Positions 47,540-55,732 of a stretch of DNA of 64,000 nt are shown piece after piece. Position numbers and translations under genes: made by a program. This DNA is from Marinobacterium mangrovicola (GTDB lineage Bacteria > Pseudomonadota > Gammaproteobacteria > Pseudomonadales > Balneatricaceae): assembly GCF_004339595.1 (NCBI RefSeq), contig NZ_SMFU01000010.1, positions 124,001 to 188,000 of the forward strand, in the 5' to 3' direction. Position 1 is the stretch's first letter. Each line of letters starts with the position of its first letter. The notes under the pieces were generated by a model. The model searched no databases and had not been told where the DNA came from. It was given only the letters and a program-made list of their open reading frames with translations.

Positions 47540-48401
47540 TGACTCGCCAGAGGCGATCAGCATGCTCAATGAGTTGCTGTGCCAGCAGAACTTTCACGTC
47601 TTCGTGGCACTGAACGGTGAGCAGGCGATCGGTATTGCCGAGCAGATACAACCGGATGTGATCCTTCTCGATGCGATGATGCCGGGTATGTCCGGGTTCG
47701 ACGTGTGCAAGCGTTTGAAGTCTATGCCTGCCTTGATGCAGGTACCGGTGATCTTTATGACCGGGCTGAGCGAGACCGAAGATATCGTCAAGGCGTTTGA
47801 AGTGGGTGGAATCGATTACATAACCAAGCCGATCCGGCATGAGGAGCTGCTGGTGCGGATGAAGGCGCACCTGGATAACGCCAAACGTGCCGCCAGCGCC
47901 CATGAAGTGATGGATGGCCATGGGTTGATGACACTATGCCTGCGCAGCGATGGCCAGATTGAATGGGCCACGCCCCAGGTATATAAACTGTTCCCCGAGA
48001 CGGCGGCAGCGGCCATCGCAGAAGGGCTGCTGGAGTCTGTGGCGGATGCCCGTGTCGGTGGGCCGGCTTCGGTGGTTACCTTGGGTGATGACAGCGTCAC
48101 CTGTCACCTGATCGATGATGACGGGCTGGGACGTTACCTATTTAAGATCGACGATCCGCGTCAGCCCAACGATCAGGAAAAACTGGTGGAAAGGTTCCAA
48201 CTGACCGAACGCGAGGCCGAGGTGCTGATGTGGATCGTGCACGGCAAGACCAACAAGGAGATCGCCCTGATCCTGGATCTGAGCCCGCGAACCATCAACA
48301 AACACTTGGAACAGATCTTCCGCAAGCTGGGGGTAGAAAACCGTACCTCGGCAGCCTTCGCGGCACTGGAGTGCATACGTCAGCGCTGGGAGCTGTGTTG
48401 A
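47508..48401 (+). CDS. Response regulator with receiver and LuxR-type HTH
   Basis: This 297-residue regulator has a receiver domain (about 5-120) with VVDDSPEA, the phospho-acceptor in ILLDAMMPGM and the Lys in YITKPI. A middle region of about 95 residues resembles no known domain, and a LuxR HTH (about 225-290) holds LTEREAEVLMWIVHGKTNKEIA and LSPRTINKHLEQIFRKLGV. The ATG at 47508 is favoured by GGA 7 nt upstream; another in-frame ATG is at 47496. It overlaps the sensor kinase gene by 32 bp, so it is its cognate partner. Expected to control the divergent urtA operon. Confidence 0.9.
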   Translation: MNAKAKVLVVDDSPEAISMLNELLCQQNFHVFVALNGEQAIGIAEQIQPDVILLDAMMPGMSGFDVCKRLKSMPALMQVPVIFMTGLSETEDIVKAFEVGGIDYITKPIRHEELLVRMKAHLDNAKRAASAHEVMDGHGLMTLCLRSDGQIEWATPQVYKLFPETAAAAIAEGLLESVADARVGGPASVVTLGDDSVTCHLIDDDGLGRYLFKIDDPRQPNDQEKLVERFQLTEREAEVLMWIVHGKTNKEIALILDLSPRTINKHLEQIFRKLGVENRTSAAFAALECIRQRWELC

Positions 48402-48409
48402 GCGGATGC

Positions 48410-48457
48410 TCCAACGCCCTGATGGGCCTTTGTGTGGATCGGGTGCTGTTGGAGTAG
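48410..48457 (+). pseudogene. Orphan 3'-end remnant of a glutamine amidotransferase gene
   Basis: Right after the response regulator stop codon, 16 codons read SNALMGLCVDRVLLE-stop. This matches the last 16 codons of the intact GATase gene (34735-34782) at 13 of 15 residues, with the final 15 bases identical; two compensating 2-nt shifts explain the changed middle codons. Nothing of the remaining 229 residues is present. The frame is open upstream but as an out-of-frame shadow of the regulator gene. Confidence 0.75.
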
Positions 48458-48463
48458 CAGGTT

Positions 48464-49246
48464 TCAGTGGGCGCTGGCTTCGGCCTGAGTATCCGTTGTT
48501 GAGCAGTACAGCGAGTCGTCAAAGGCGGTGCGTATCAGGTGCTGCTCCTTCTCCTCGATCCTCCGCAGTGAATCGCTGACGTGACGCACATGGGCCATGG
48601 CGGCCTTGCGCGCCCAGTGGGCCTGGCGGCTGATCACGGCGTGATAGATCTGGCGGTGGTGCTTGTCGATCTGCTGCTTGAAGGCGCGGCGGTGGTTCAG
48701 GTTGGCCACCGAGGCCTGCACCGAATTCAGCATCAGTCCCTTGAGACTGTTCAGAACATGCACCAGCACAGGGTTATGTGAGGCCTCGACGATGGCGCGG
48801 TGAAAGGCGTGATCGAGTTCGGCGTTGGTCAGCGGGTCTGCTGCTTCCATCGCCTCGAACGCTTTGCGGATTTTGTACTGATCCTGCTCGGTGGCGCGCT
48901 CCGCGGCCAGTTCTGCTGCCTGCCCCTCCAGCTGCTCGCGGACTTCGAACAGGTCGTAGAGGGTGCGGGCGTTGCCGGAAAATGCCAGCATCAGCGGGCT
49001 GGCTTCATCCAGCGCAGGTACGGCGCAGGAGACAAACGAGCCCTTGCCGTGGCGGGTCTCGATCATGCCGCGCCCGTGCAGTTCATGCAGAGCCTCACGC
49101 ACGATGGTGCGTGAAACACCCAGCCGGGTGGCGAGCTGGCGTTCCGAGGGGATCTTCCGTTCCGGGGTAAGTGTGCCGTCCAGGATCATCTGCTCAAGAT
49201 GTGCAGCGATCGATTGAGCTGTAGAGATACTTTGCTGTTTTGTCAT
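48464..49246 (-). CDS. FadR-subfamily GntR regulator (GlcC-like)
   Basis: This 260-residue regulator has a winged HTH (about 10-75) with LATRLGVSRTIVREALHELHGRGMIETRHGKGSF broken into the usual GntR pattern (LGVSRTIVREAL, GRGMIETRHGKG), and an FCD ligand domain (about 95-230) with DLFEVREQLEG and the metal-binding DHAFHRAIVEAS and VRHVSD. The ATG at 49246 is used (GGAT upstream); GTG at 49255 is possible but lies inside an operator. It diverges from the TRAP/glc operon, and two palindromes fitting the FadR-type consensus sit between them. By context it should respond to glycolate or a related hydroxy acid. Confidence 0.9.
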   Translation of the reverse strand: MTKQQSISTAQSIAAHLEQMILDGTLTPERKIPSERQLATRLGVSRTIVREALHELHGRGMIETRHGKGSFVSCAVPALDEASPLMLAFSGNARTLYDLFEVREQLEGQAAELAAERATEQDQYKIRKAFEAMEAADPLTNAELDHAFHRAIVEASHNPVLVHVLNSLKGLMLNSVQASVANLNHRRAFKQQIDKHHRQIYHAVISRQAHWARKAAMAHVRHVSDSLRRIEEKEQHLIRTAFDDSLYCSTTDTQAEASAH

Positions 49247-49253
49247 TTTATCC

Positions 49254-49268
49254 ACTGGTTGTACCAGT
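49254..49268. promoter_or_regulatory. GntR operator 1
   Basis: ACTGGT-TGT-ACCAGT is a perfect inverted repeat with a 3-bp centre, matching the TGGTNNNACCA form used by FCD-type GntR proteins (PdhR, LldR, GlcC). It lies directly before the regulator's ATG, so autoregulation is likely. Confidence 0.7.
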
Positions 49269-49361
49269 TGTTCTTATTGTCGATGACTAAGCGTAGCTTA
49301 TTAGCGCCGTCTTAATAAATATCGATGATTCCCGACCAGGCGTCCACAGCGCTGGCTGAAA

Positions 49362-49378
49362 AACTGGTCCAACCAGTT
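49362..49378. promoter_or_regulatory. GntR operator 2
   Basis: AACTGGT-CCA-ACCAGTT is a perfect 17-bp palindrome with arms identical to operator 1, centred 109 bp away and about 158 bp before the dctP start. It probably covers or adjoins the promoter of the TRAP/glc operon. Confidence 0.75.
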
Positions 49379-49527
49379 GGCCTTTCGCTGGACCGCATCT
49401 CTTTTGTCGACAACTCTTCCTGCGCATTCCGCCGGACTCTCTGTGCTTGAGAGCGCGAAACCCGGCGGAGTGTGTCTCACAGCGTTCCCGTTCAGATCCA
49501 GAAAAATAAAAATTACGGAGAGTGAAT

Positions 49528-50652
49528 ATGAGCAACGATGACCTCTACAGCCCGACAGCCGGAAAGCGGCCACGGCGCGCATTTCTGAAGTCTGTCGCCC
49601 TGGCGGGTGCGGCAGTGGCAGGGACCTCAATGATGGCAGCTACACCGGCTCAGGCTGCCCAGACCTGGAAAATCCAGTCGGTCTGGGATGCGGGCACCGT
49701 GGGCTATCGCCTGTTCGAGGAGTGGTGTAACGAAATGGAGGAGAAGACCAACGGCGAGTTGATCTTCAAGCCCTTCCCGGCCAAATCGGTGGCCGCTGAT
49801 AACAACGCCCTGTTCGATGCGGTGCGCAACGGCGTACTCCAGGGCATGAACCCCTTCACGCTGTACTGGTCCGGCAAGATTCCGGCCTCGGTTTTCCTCT
49901 CATCCTACCCAGCGGGCCCCGACCAGCCACACCAGTGGGACACCATGTTCTACTCCATGGGGATGCTGGAAAAAACCCGCGAGATCTACAAGAAGTTTGG
50001 CCTGTTCTACGTCGGCCCGATTCAGCATGACGCCAATATCATCCACTCCAAGAAACCGGTGAACAGCCTTGATGATCTCGAGGGGATGAAGATCCGTGTA
50101 CCGGGTGGCATGGTGGCGGAGGTGTTCCAGCAGTTCGGTGTGTCCACCGTCAGCCTGCCCGGTTCCGATATCTTCCCGGCACTGGAGAAGGGCACCATCG
50201 ACGCGGCGGACTATGTAGGCCCCGCGGTGAACTGGGAACTGGGCTTCTCCCAGGTGACCGACTACATCCTGTTTGGGCCGCCAGGGGTGATGTCGATCTA
50301 CCAGCCGGTGGATCTGATGGACCTGACCGTCAACATGCGCGCCTGGAACAACCTGGACCCGAAACTGCAGAAAATCGTCGAGGAGCAGGTGCGTAACTAC
50401 TCCCAGCGGCACTACCTGACGATCCAGAAGCGCAACGTGGAGGCGATGGAGAAGTTCAAGGAAGCCGGCGATACGGTGTCACGCCTCAGTCAGGATGACC
50501 TGATGCGCTTCCGTAAGGCGGCGATCCCGATCTGGTACAAGTGGGCCAACAAAGATGAAGATGCCCGAGCCATCTTCGACATGCAGCTGGAATACATGAT
50601 GAACGACACCGTCGGTTACATCTCGGAAGAGGACATCGAAGGGATGGAATAG
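49528..50652 (+). CDS. dctP: TRAP transporter substrate-binding protein (TakP-like DctP family)
   Basis: This 374-residue protein has a Tat signal KRPRRAFLKSVALAG and a cleavage region AQA-AQ. The mature part shows WDAGTVGYRLFEEWCNEM, FPAKSVAADNNALFDAVRNG and PAGPDQPHQWDTMFY, features of the TakP-like group that binds 2-oxo acids and lactate. The RVPGGMVAEVFQQFGVSTVS segment holds the Arg that contacts the carboxylate. The ATG at 49528 has GGAG 7 nt upstream. Followed by the glc genes, it most likely delivers glycolate or a similar 2-hydroxy acid. Confidence 0.9.
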   Translation: MSNDDLYSPTAGKRPRRAFLKSVALAGAAVAGTSMMAATPAQAAQTWKIQSVWDAGTVGYRLFEEWCNEMEEKTNGELIFKPFPAKSVAADNNALFDAVRNGVLQGMNPFTLYWSGKIPASVFLSSYPAGPDQPHQWDTMFYSMGMLEKTREIYKKFGLFYVGPIQHDANIIHSKKPVNSLDDLEGMKIRVPGGMVAEVFQQFGVSTVSLPGSDIFPALEKGTIDAADYVGPAVNWELGFSQVTDYILFGPPGVMSIYQPVDLMDLTVNMRAWNNLDPKLQKIVEEQVRNYSQRHYLTIQKRNVEAMEKFKEAGDTVSRLSQDDLMRFRKAAIPIWYKWANKDEDARAIFDMQLEYMMNDTVGYISEEDIEGME

Positions 50653-50673
50653 CGCCCTGGATGTTTATCCACA

Positions 50674-50695
50674 GGGGGGAGCTTTGTCTCCCTCC
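50674..50695 (+). terminator. Intercistronic hairpin between dctP and dctQ
   Basis: GGGGGGAG (50674-50681) pairs with CTCCCTCC (50688-50695) with one G-U pair, around CTTTGT. With no T-run it is more likely an mRNA stabiliser or partial terminator that keeps the binding protein in excess. Confidence 0.4.
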
Positions 50696-50731
50696 GCAGT
50701 TGTGACCTGTCTCTTTACGAGGTAATCGATA

Positions 50732-51433
50732 ATGTCTGATCTTGAAGGCTTTGGCTTTGTGCTGCCGCACTGGCTCTACTGGGGCTGGCTGGCGGTAATG
50801 CCACTGATCATGATGGCGCTGAACCGGCGAGCGCTGAGCAAAAAGGCCGAGGTGGAAGAGTCGCACCCGATCATGGGTGAGGTTCAGGCGGATGAGGATC
50901 CGATCATCCACCAGCATTTCGAAGGTAACGCCTTCACTCGTGTGATCGACTGGATCAGCGAAAAGTCCGGGGTGTTTGTCGCCTTCTGGACCGTTAACGC
51001 GGTCTGCTTCTACTTCTATGAAGTGATCATGCGCTACTTCTTCAACATGCCCACCATCTGGGTGCATGAATCCAGCTTCCTGCTGCTGGGTATGCAGTAC
51101 CTGTTGGCGGGTGCTTACGCCATGCTGCACGGTGCTCATGTGCGTGTGGATGTGCTCTATAACCTGCTGCCGGAACGCGGCCGGGTGGGCATGGATATCT
51201 TCACCTCCATGTTTTTCTTTATCTTCACGCTGGCGCTGGCCGGCACCTCCTGGACCTTCTTCATCGACGCTTACAACATGGGTGAAACCACGGTGGAAAC
51301 CTGGGGCATTCAGTATTGGCCGGTGAAAGGCATGATGCTGCTGGGTGCGGTGCTGATCCTGCTCGCGGGTCTGTCCAAGTTGATCAAGGATATCGCGCTG
51401 TTCGTGCGTATGGGACGGGAGGGCGCGCAATGA
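50732..51433 (+). CDS. dctQ: TRAP transporter small permease (DctQ)
   Basis: This 233-residue protein has an extra N-terminal helix (about 12-32) and a hydrophilic link before the usual four DctQ helices (about 78-100, 112-135, 155-178, 200-222). FYFYEVIMRYFFNMPTIWVHE is the conserved DctQ region ending with the W-x-x-E pattern, followed by AMLHGAHVRVDVLY. It ends inside the dctM start (ATGA). Confidence 0.9.
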   Translation: MSDLEGFGFVLPHWLYWGWLAVMPLIMMALNRRALSKKAEVEESHPIMGEVQADEDPIIHQHFEGNAFTRVIDWISEKSGVFVAFWTVNAVCFYFYEVIMRYFFNMPTIWVHESSFLLLGMQYLLAGAYAMLHGAHVRVDVLYNLLPERGRVGMDIFTSMFFFIFTLALAGTSWTFFIDAYNMGETTVETWGIQYWPVKGMMLLGAVLILLAGLSKLIKDIALFVRMGREGAQ

Positions 51434-52977
51434 GCACTCAAACAACGAATGCGCCGATGGCGCACAGCCAGGGATCGCTGGTGGGCAAGCTGGGCACCTG
51501 GCTGATGATTATCGCCACGGTGGGCCTCGGCTTTGTCATTCTGGTCGAAACGATCAATACCGTGTTTTACGATCCCTACGGCGATGACTACTTTCTGTTC
51601 AGACTTGCGGGCTCGCTCTCCAGCGTATCCATAGGGCCGCTGACCTACCTGATGTTCGGCTCGCTGCTGGTGGCGCTGATGATGGGTCTGCCGCTGGCGT
51701 TCGTTACCGGTGGTCTGGGGGTGATGTTCATCTACCTGGTGGGTGATGGCCTGATGCTCAACATCATTCCGGGCCGTATCTTCCCGATGATGACCAACTC
51801 CGACCTGGCGGCGATTCCGCTGTTCATCTTCATGGCTTCGATGCTGGAACGAGCTGGCCTGATCGAAGAGATGTTCAACGTGGTCTACAAGTGGATGGGT
51901 GGCCTCAGTGGTGGCCTGGCTACGGCAACGATTATCGCCTCGACCATTCTGGCGGCGATGGTGGGTGTTATCGGCGCCGCGGTGGTGACCATGGGGATTA
52001 TCGCGCTGCCGGCGATGTTGAAGCGTAACTACGACCACCAGATCGCGCTCGGCTCGATCATGGCGGGCGGTACGCTCGGTATCCTTATTCCGCCGTCGAT
52101 CCTGGCGATCCTCTACGCGGTGGTGGCCCAGCAGTCGGTGGGTGAGCTCTACCTGGGTGCGGTTATTCCGGGGCTGCTGCTTTCCGGTATGTATATCGCG
52201 TATGTGCTGATCCGCACCATGTTGAATCCGAAACTGGGGCCGCCGGTACCGATGGAGGAGCGTATCTCCTTCGGCGAAAAACTGATGCTGCTGAAAGATC
52301 TGGTGGCGCCGATCATCCTGGTGATGCTGGTGCTCGGTCTGCTGTTCGGTGGCGTCGCGACGCCGGTAGAAGCGGCGGGTATAGGTTCTTTCGGCGCCAT
52401 CCTGGTGGCCTGGAAGCATGGTGCCTTCTCGGTACAGACCCTGCGTGAAGCCTCCATTACTACGGCCAAGGCCTCGGCCATGGTGCTGTGGATAATGTTT
52501 GGTGCCTCGGTCTTCGTGGGCTTCTACATCCTCCAGGGTGGTCAGAGCTTTATTACCGAAACCATTCTTGGTACCGGGCTGTCGGCCTACGGCATCCTGT
52601 TCCTGCTGATGGTGCTGCTGGTGATCCTGGGTATGTTCCTGGATTGGGTCGGCATCCTGCTGCTGGCGGTGCCGATCTTTATCCCCATCGTGCAGGCGCT
52701 GGAATTCGAAGGACTCTTCGGTCTGCCGCCGGTGGCCGGTGAGGATGTGGTGCTCTGGTTCGGGGTGCTTTATCTGGTGAACATGCAGATGTCCTTCCTC
52801 AGCCCGCCGTTTGGTTATGCCCTGTTCTACATCCGCGGTGTCTGCCCGCCGGAGATCTCCATGGGCACGATCTTCCGCTCCTCGCTGGTGTTCCTCGCCC
52901 TGCAGGCTACCGGACTGGTGCTCTGCATCCTGTTCCCGGCGCTGATCACCTGGCTGCCCAGCATGGTTTACGGCTGA
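51430..52977 (+). CDS. dctM: TRAP transporter large permease (DctM)
   Basis: This 515-residue membrane protein has about 13 helices. The ATG at 51430 overlaps the dctQ stop by 4 nt, which decides the start; the frame extends further upstream without support. Conserved DctM parts include LAAIPLFIFMASMLERAGL, GGTLGILIPPSILAILYAVV and ATPVEAAGIGSFGAI, which line the Na+ and substrate path. It is somewhat longer than SiaM-type proteins, as in the TakP group. Confidence 0.92.
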   Translation: MSTQTTNAPMAHSQGSLVGKLGTWLMIIATVGLGFVILVETINTVFYDPYGDDYFLFRLAGSLSSVSIGPLTYLMFGSLLVALMMGLPLAFVTGGLGVMFIYLVGDGLMLNIIPGRIFPMMTNSDLAAIPLFIFMASMLERAGLIEEMFNVVYKWMGGLSGGLATATIIASTILAAMVGVIGAAVVTMGIIALPAMLKRNYDHQIALGSIMAGGTLGILIPPSILAILYAVVAQQSVGELYLGAVIPGLLLSGMYIAYVLIRTMLNPKLGPPVPMEERISFGEKLMLLKDLVAPIILVMLVLGLLFGGVATPVEAAGIGSFGAILVAWKHGAFSVQTLREASITTAKASAMVLWIMFGASVFVGFYILQGGQSFITETILGTGLSAYGILFLLMVLLVILGMFLDWVGILLLAVPIFIPIVQALEFEGLFGLPPVAGEDVVLWFGVLYLVNMQMSFLSPPFGYALFYIRGVCPPEISMGTIFRSSLVFLALQATGLVLCILFPALITWLPSMVYG

Positions 52978-52993
52978 GGCCGGGGACTTTGAC

Positions 52994-53017
52994 GACGGGG
53001 CTGACGCAAGCCCCGTC
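52994..53017 (+). terminator. Hairpin between dctM and glcB
   Basis: GACGGGGCT (52994-53002) and AGCCCCGTC (53009-53017) form a perfect 9-bp stem with a GACGCA loop. No T-run follows, so it may attenuate or stabilise rather than end the transcript; glcB begins 40 bp later. Confidence 0.45.
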
Positions 53018-53056
53018 ACAATCCGATTCTGGTTATCGTAAAAGCGAGATCTGGTT

Positions 53057-55237
53057 ATGAGTAATCGAATTCAGGCAGGTAGCCTGCGGGTTGATGCCGC
53101 CCTTTATAAGCTGATTGAAGATGAAATCGCGCCCGGTACCGGCGTGGACCCGATAGCGTTCTGGCAGGCGTTTGAGGGGATCGTGAAGGATCTGGGTCCG
53201 GTAAATCGCGCCTTGCTGAAAAAACGTGATGATCTGCAGGCGCAGATCGACCAATGGCATCGTGCTCACAAGCATGAGCCGTTCGATGTTAACAGCTACA
53301 TGGGCTTCCTGAGTGAAATCGGCTACCTGGTCCCCGAGGGCGAGCCGTTCAACGTCACCACCACCCACGTGGATGTGGAGATCGCCCAGGTGGCCGGCCC
53401 GCAGCTGGTGGTTCCCTGCAGTAACGCCCGCTTCGCGCTCAACGCCGCCAATGCGCGCTGGGGCAGCTTGTATGACGCGCTCTACGGCACCGATGTGATC
53501 GATGAAAGCGATGGCTGTGAGAAGGGCTCTGGCTTCAATCCCGAGCGTGGCAAGAAGGTGATCGAATGGGCGGCGCGTTTCCTCGATAACGTGGCGCCGC
53601 TGAACGAGGGCTCCCATACACGCGTGGTCGAATACCGCCTGCACACCGAAAAGGGCCGCATGGTGCTGTCGATGGTGCTGGATAACGGCGAGGTCACAGG
53701 CCTGTCGGATCCCACCCGCTTTGCCGGTTACCACGAGGAGGGTGCTTCCTTCGGTGTGCTGCTGCGCCATAACGGCCTGCACGTCGAGCTGCAGATCGAC
53801 CCCAGCCACCCCATCGGCCAGCTCTCGCCCGCCTCGGTGAAGGATATCCTGATGGAGTCCGCCATGAGCACCATCATCGACTGCGAAGACTCGGTGGCGG
53901 CGGTGGATGCGGAAGACAAGGTGGCGGTCTACCGCAACTGGCTGGGCCTGATGATGGGCACGCTTGAGGATACCTTTGAAAAGGGCGGCAAGCAGATGAC
54001 ACGCCGTCTGCACGCGGACCGCACCTATTCGGCCCCGGATGGCGGTGCGCTGACGCTGCACGGCCGCAGCCTGCTGCTGGTGCGTAACGTGGGCCACCTG
54101 ATGACCAACGACGCGGTGCTCGACGCTGATGGCAATGAGGTGCCCGAGGGCTTCCTCGATGCCATGGTCACCAGCCTCTGTGCCATCCATGACCTGAAAG
54201 GGCAGGGGCGTTACCGCAACAGCCGTCGCGGCAGCATCTACATCGTTAAACCGAAGATGCATGGCCCGGAAGAGGCGGCGCTGACCAACGAGCTGTTCGG
54301 CCGCGTCGAGCAGGCGCTGTCGCTGCCCGCCAATACGCTGAAGGTGGGCGTCATGGACGAGGAGCGCCGCACCTCCGCCAATCTGAAAGAGACCATGCGC
54401 GCCGTCAGCGAGCGGCTCTTCTTTATCAACACCGGCTTCCTCGATCGCACCGGCGATGAGATCCACACCTGCATGGAGGGCGGCCCGGTGCTGCCCAAGG
54501 ATGCGATCAAGTCCGAGCCCTGGATTCTCGCCTATGAGGACCGCAACGTGGATGCGGGCCTGGCCTGCGGCCTGGAGGGAGTGGCCCAGATCGGCAAGGG
54601 GATGTGGGCGATGCCGGACGAGATGGCGCGGATGATGGGCGCCAAGCTGGCGCATCCCCAGGCCGGTGCCAACTGTGCCTGGGTGCCTTCACCCACGGCC
54701 GCCACGCTGCACGCCACTCACTATCACCAGATCGATGTGCACCAGCGTCAGCATGAGCTGAGTGGCCGGCAGGAAGCCCCCATAGAACAGCTGCTGACAC
54801 CGCCGTTGCTGGGCGATACACAACTCACGCCGGAGCAGATCCAGAACGAGCTGGATAACAACGTGCAGGGGATTCTTGGCTACGTGGTGCGCTGGGTCGG
54901 CCAGGGGATCGGTTGCTCCAAGGTGCCGGATATCCACAACGTGGGGCTGATGGAGGACCGGGCCACCCTGAGGATCTCCAGCCAGCATCTGGCCAACTGG
55001 CTGCTGCATGGCATCTGCACCGACGACCAGGTCAGCGACACGCTGAAACGAATGGCCCAGGTTGTGGATAAGCAGAATTCCGGTGATCCGGCCTACCAGC
55101 CGATGGCGGCGGACCTGGAGAACAGCATTCCGTTCCAGGCCGCCTGCGATCTGATCTTCAAGGGCTGCGACCAGCCCAACGGCTATACCGAACCGCTGCT
55201 GCACGCCCATCGTCGGGCGCAGAAAGCCAAACACTAA
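53057..55237 (+). CDS. glcB: Malate synthase G
   Basis: This 726-residue enzyme condenses glyoxylate with acetyl-CoA to malate. Length and single-chain form identify isoform G. Seen are [15 protein letters not shown] (Mg-binding Glu/Asp), [34 protein letters not shown] split over the active site, and the catalytic-base region [20 protein letters not shown] near residue 630. It uses the glyoxylate produced by GlcDEF encoded downstream. Confidence 0.97.
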   Translation: MSNRIQAGSLRVDAALYKLIEDEIAPGTGVDPIAFWQAFEGIVKDLGPVNRALLKKRDDLQAQIDQWHRAHKHEPFDVNSYMGFLSEIGYLVPEGEPFNVTTTHVDVEIAQVAGPQLVVPCSNARFALNAANARWGSLYDALYGTDVIDESDGCEKGSGFNPERGKKVIEWAARFLDNVAPLNEGSHTRVVEYRLHTEKGRMVLSMVLDNGEVTGLSDPTRFAGYHEEGASFGVLLRHNGLHVELQIDPSHPIGQLSPASVKDILMESAMSTIIDCEDSVAAVDAEDKVAVYRNWLGLMMGTLEDTFEKGGKQMTRRLHADRTYSAPDGGALTLHGRSLLLVRNVGHLMTNDAVLDADGNEVPEGFLDAMVTSLCAIHDLKGQGRYRNSRRGSIYIVKPKMHGPEEAALTNELFGRVEQALSLPANTLKVGVMDEERRTSANLKETMRAVSERLFFINTGFLDRTGDEIHTCMEGGPVLPKDAIKSEPWILAYEDRNVDAGLACGLEGVAQIGKGMWAMPDEMARMMGAKLAHPQAGANCAWVPSPTAATLHATHYHQIDVHQRQHELSGRQEAPIEQLLTPPLLGDTQLTPEQIQNELDNNVQGILGYVVRWVGQGIGCSKVPDIHNVGLMEDRATLRISSQHLANWLLHGICTDDQVSDTLKRMAQVVDKQNSGDPAYQPMAADLENSIPFQAACDLIFKGCDQPNGYTEPLLHAHRRAQKAKH

Positions 55238-55256
55238 TCGGGAAACAGGTATCAAC

Positions 55257-55688
55257 ATGCTGACAATAAAAAGACTGGACCTGCAGGATGCGCGGCTGCT
55301 CATGGAGGGCGCCTGCGCCAAGGCGCGGGAGATCGGTGTGCCCATGTGCATCGCCGTGGTCGATGAATCCGGCAACCTGGTGGCGTTTGAGCGCATGAAC
55401 GGCGGCAAGATCACCAGCGTCACCATCGCCCAGGACAAGGCCTATACGGCTGCAGCCGCGAAAAAAGCGACCCACGAATATAACGAGAAGTGCGTGCCGG
55501 GCAGCCTGGTATTCGGTATCCACACCTCCATGGGCGGGCGCCTGTGCGTGGTTGGCGGTGGTCTGCCGGTCACCGTGGATGATCAGGTGGTGGGTGGGAT
55601 CGGCCTGAGCTCCGGCACACCGCAGCAGGATATGGAGTGCGCCCAGGCCGGTATCGATCACTTTCTTAGAACCCGAGCCGGGGTCTGA
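55257..55688 (+). CDS. glcG: GlcG/HbpS-family protein
   Basis: This 143-residue protein matches the GlcG/HbpS (DUF336) family: PMCIAVVDESGNLVAFERM near residue 30, a central helix DKAYTAAAAKKATHEY, and GGLPVTVDDQVVGGIGLSSG. HbpS binds heme in Streptomyces; GlcG in glycolate operons has no established activity. It sits between glcB and glcD, 19 bp after glcB. Confidence 0.93.
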   Translation: MLTIKRLDLQDARLLMEGACAKAREIGVPMCIAVVDESGNLVAFERMNGGKITSVTIAQDKAYTAAAAKKATHEYNEKCVPGSLVFGIHTSMGGRLCVVGGGLPVTVDDQVVGGIGLSSGTPQQDMECAQAGIDHFLRTRAGV

Positions 55689-55732
55689 GCAGAGAGTTGG
55701 CAGAAAGCCTGAGGTAAGTGAGGTGAAAGCCG

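Noticed and set aside
34783-48409. Recent mobile island with integrase or transposase
   Set aside because: No integrase, transposase, tRNA target or exact att repeat was found, and base composition and codon use match the neighbours, so a recent transfer is not supported even though the GATase repeats hint at an old rearrangement.
51310-53019. 569-codon open frame antisense to dctM
   Set aside because: The product is almost all His, Gln, Arg and Asp, the usual shadow of a membrane protein gene read backwards.
53033-54655. 540-codon open frame antisense to glcB
   Set aside because: No family features, and glcB on the other strand is a complete malate synthase G.
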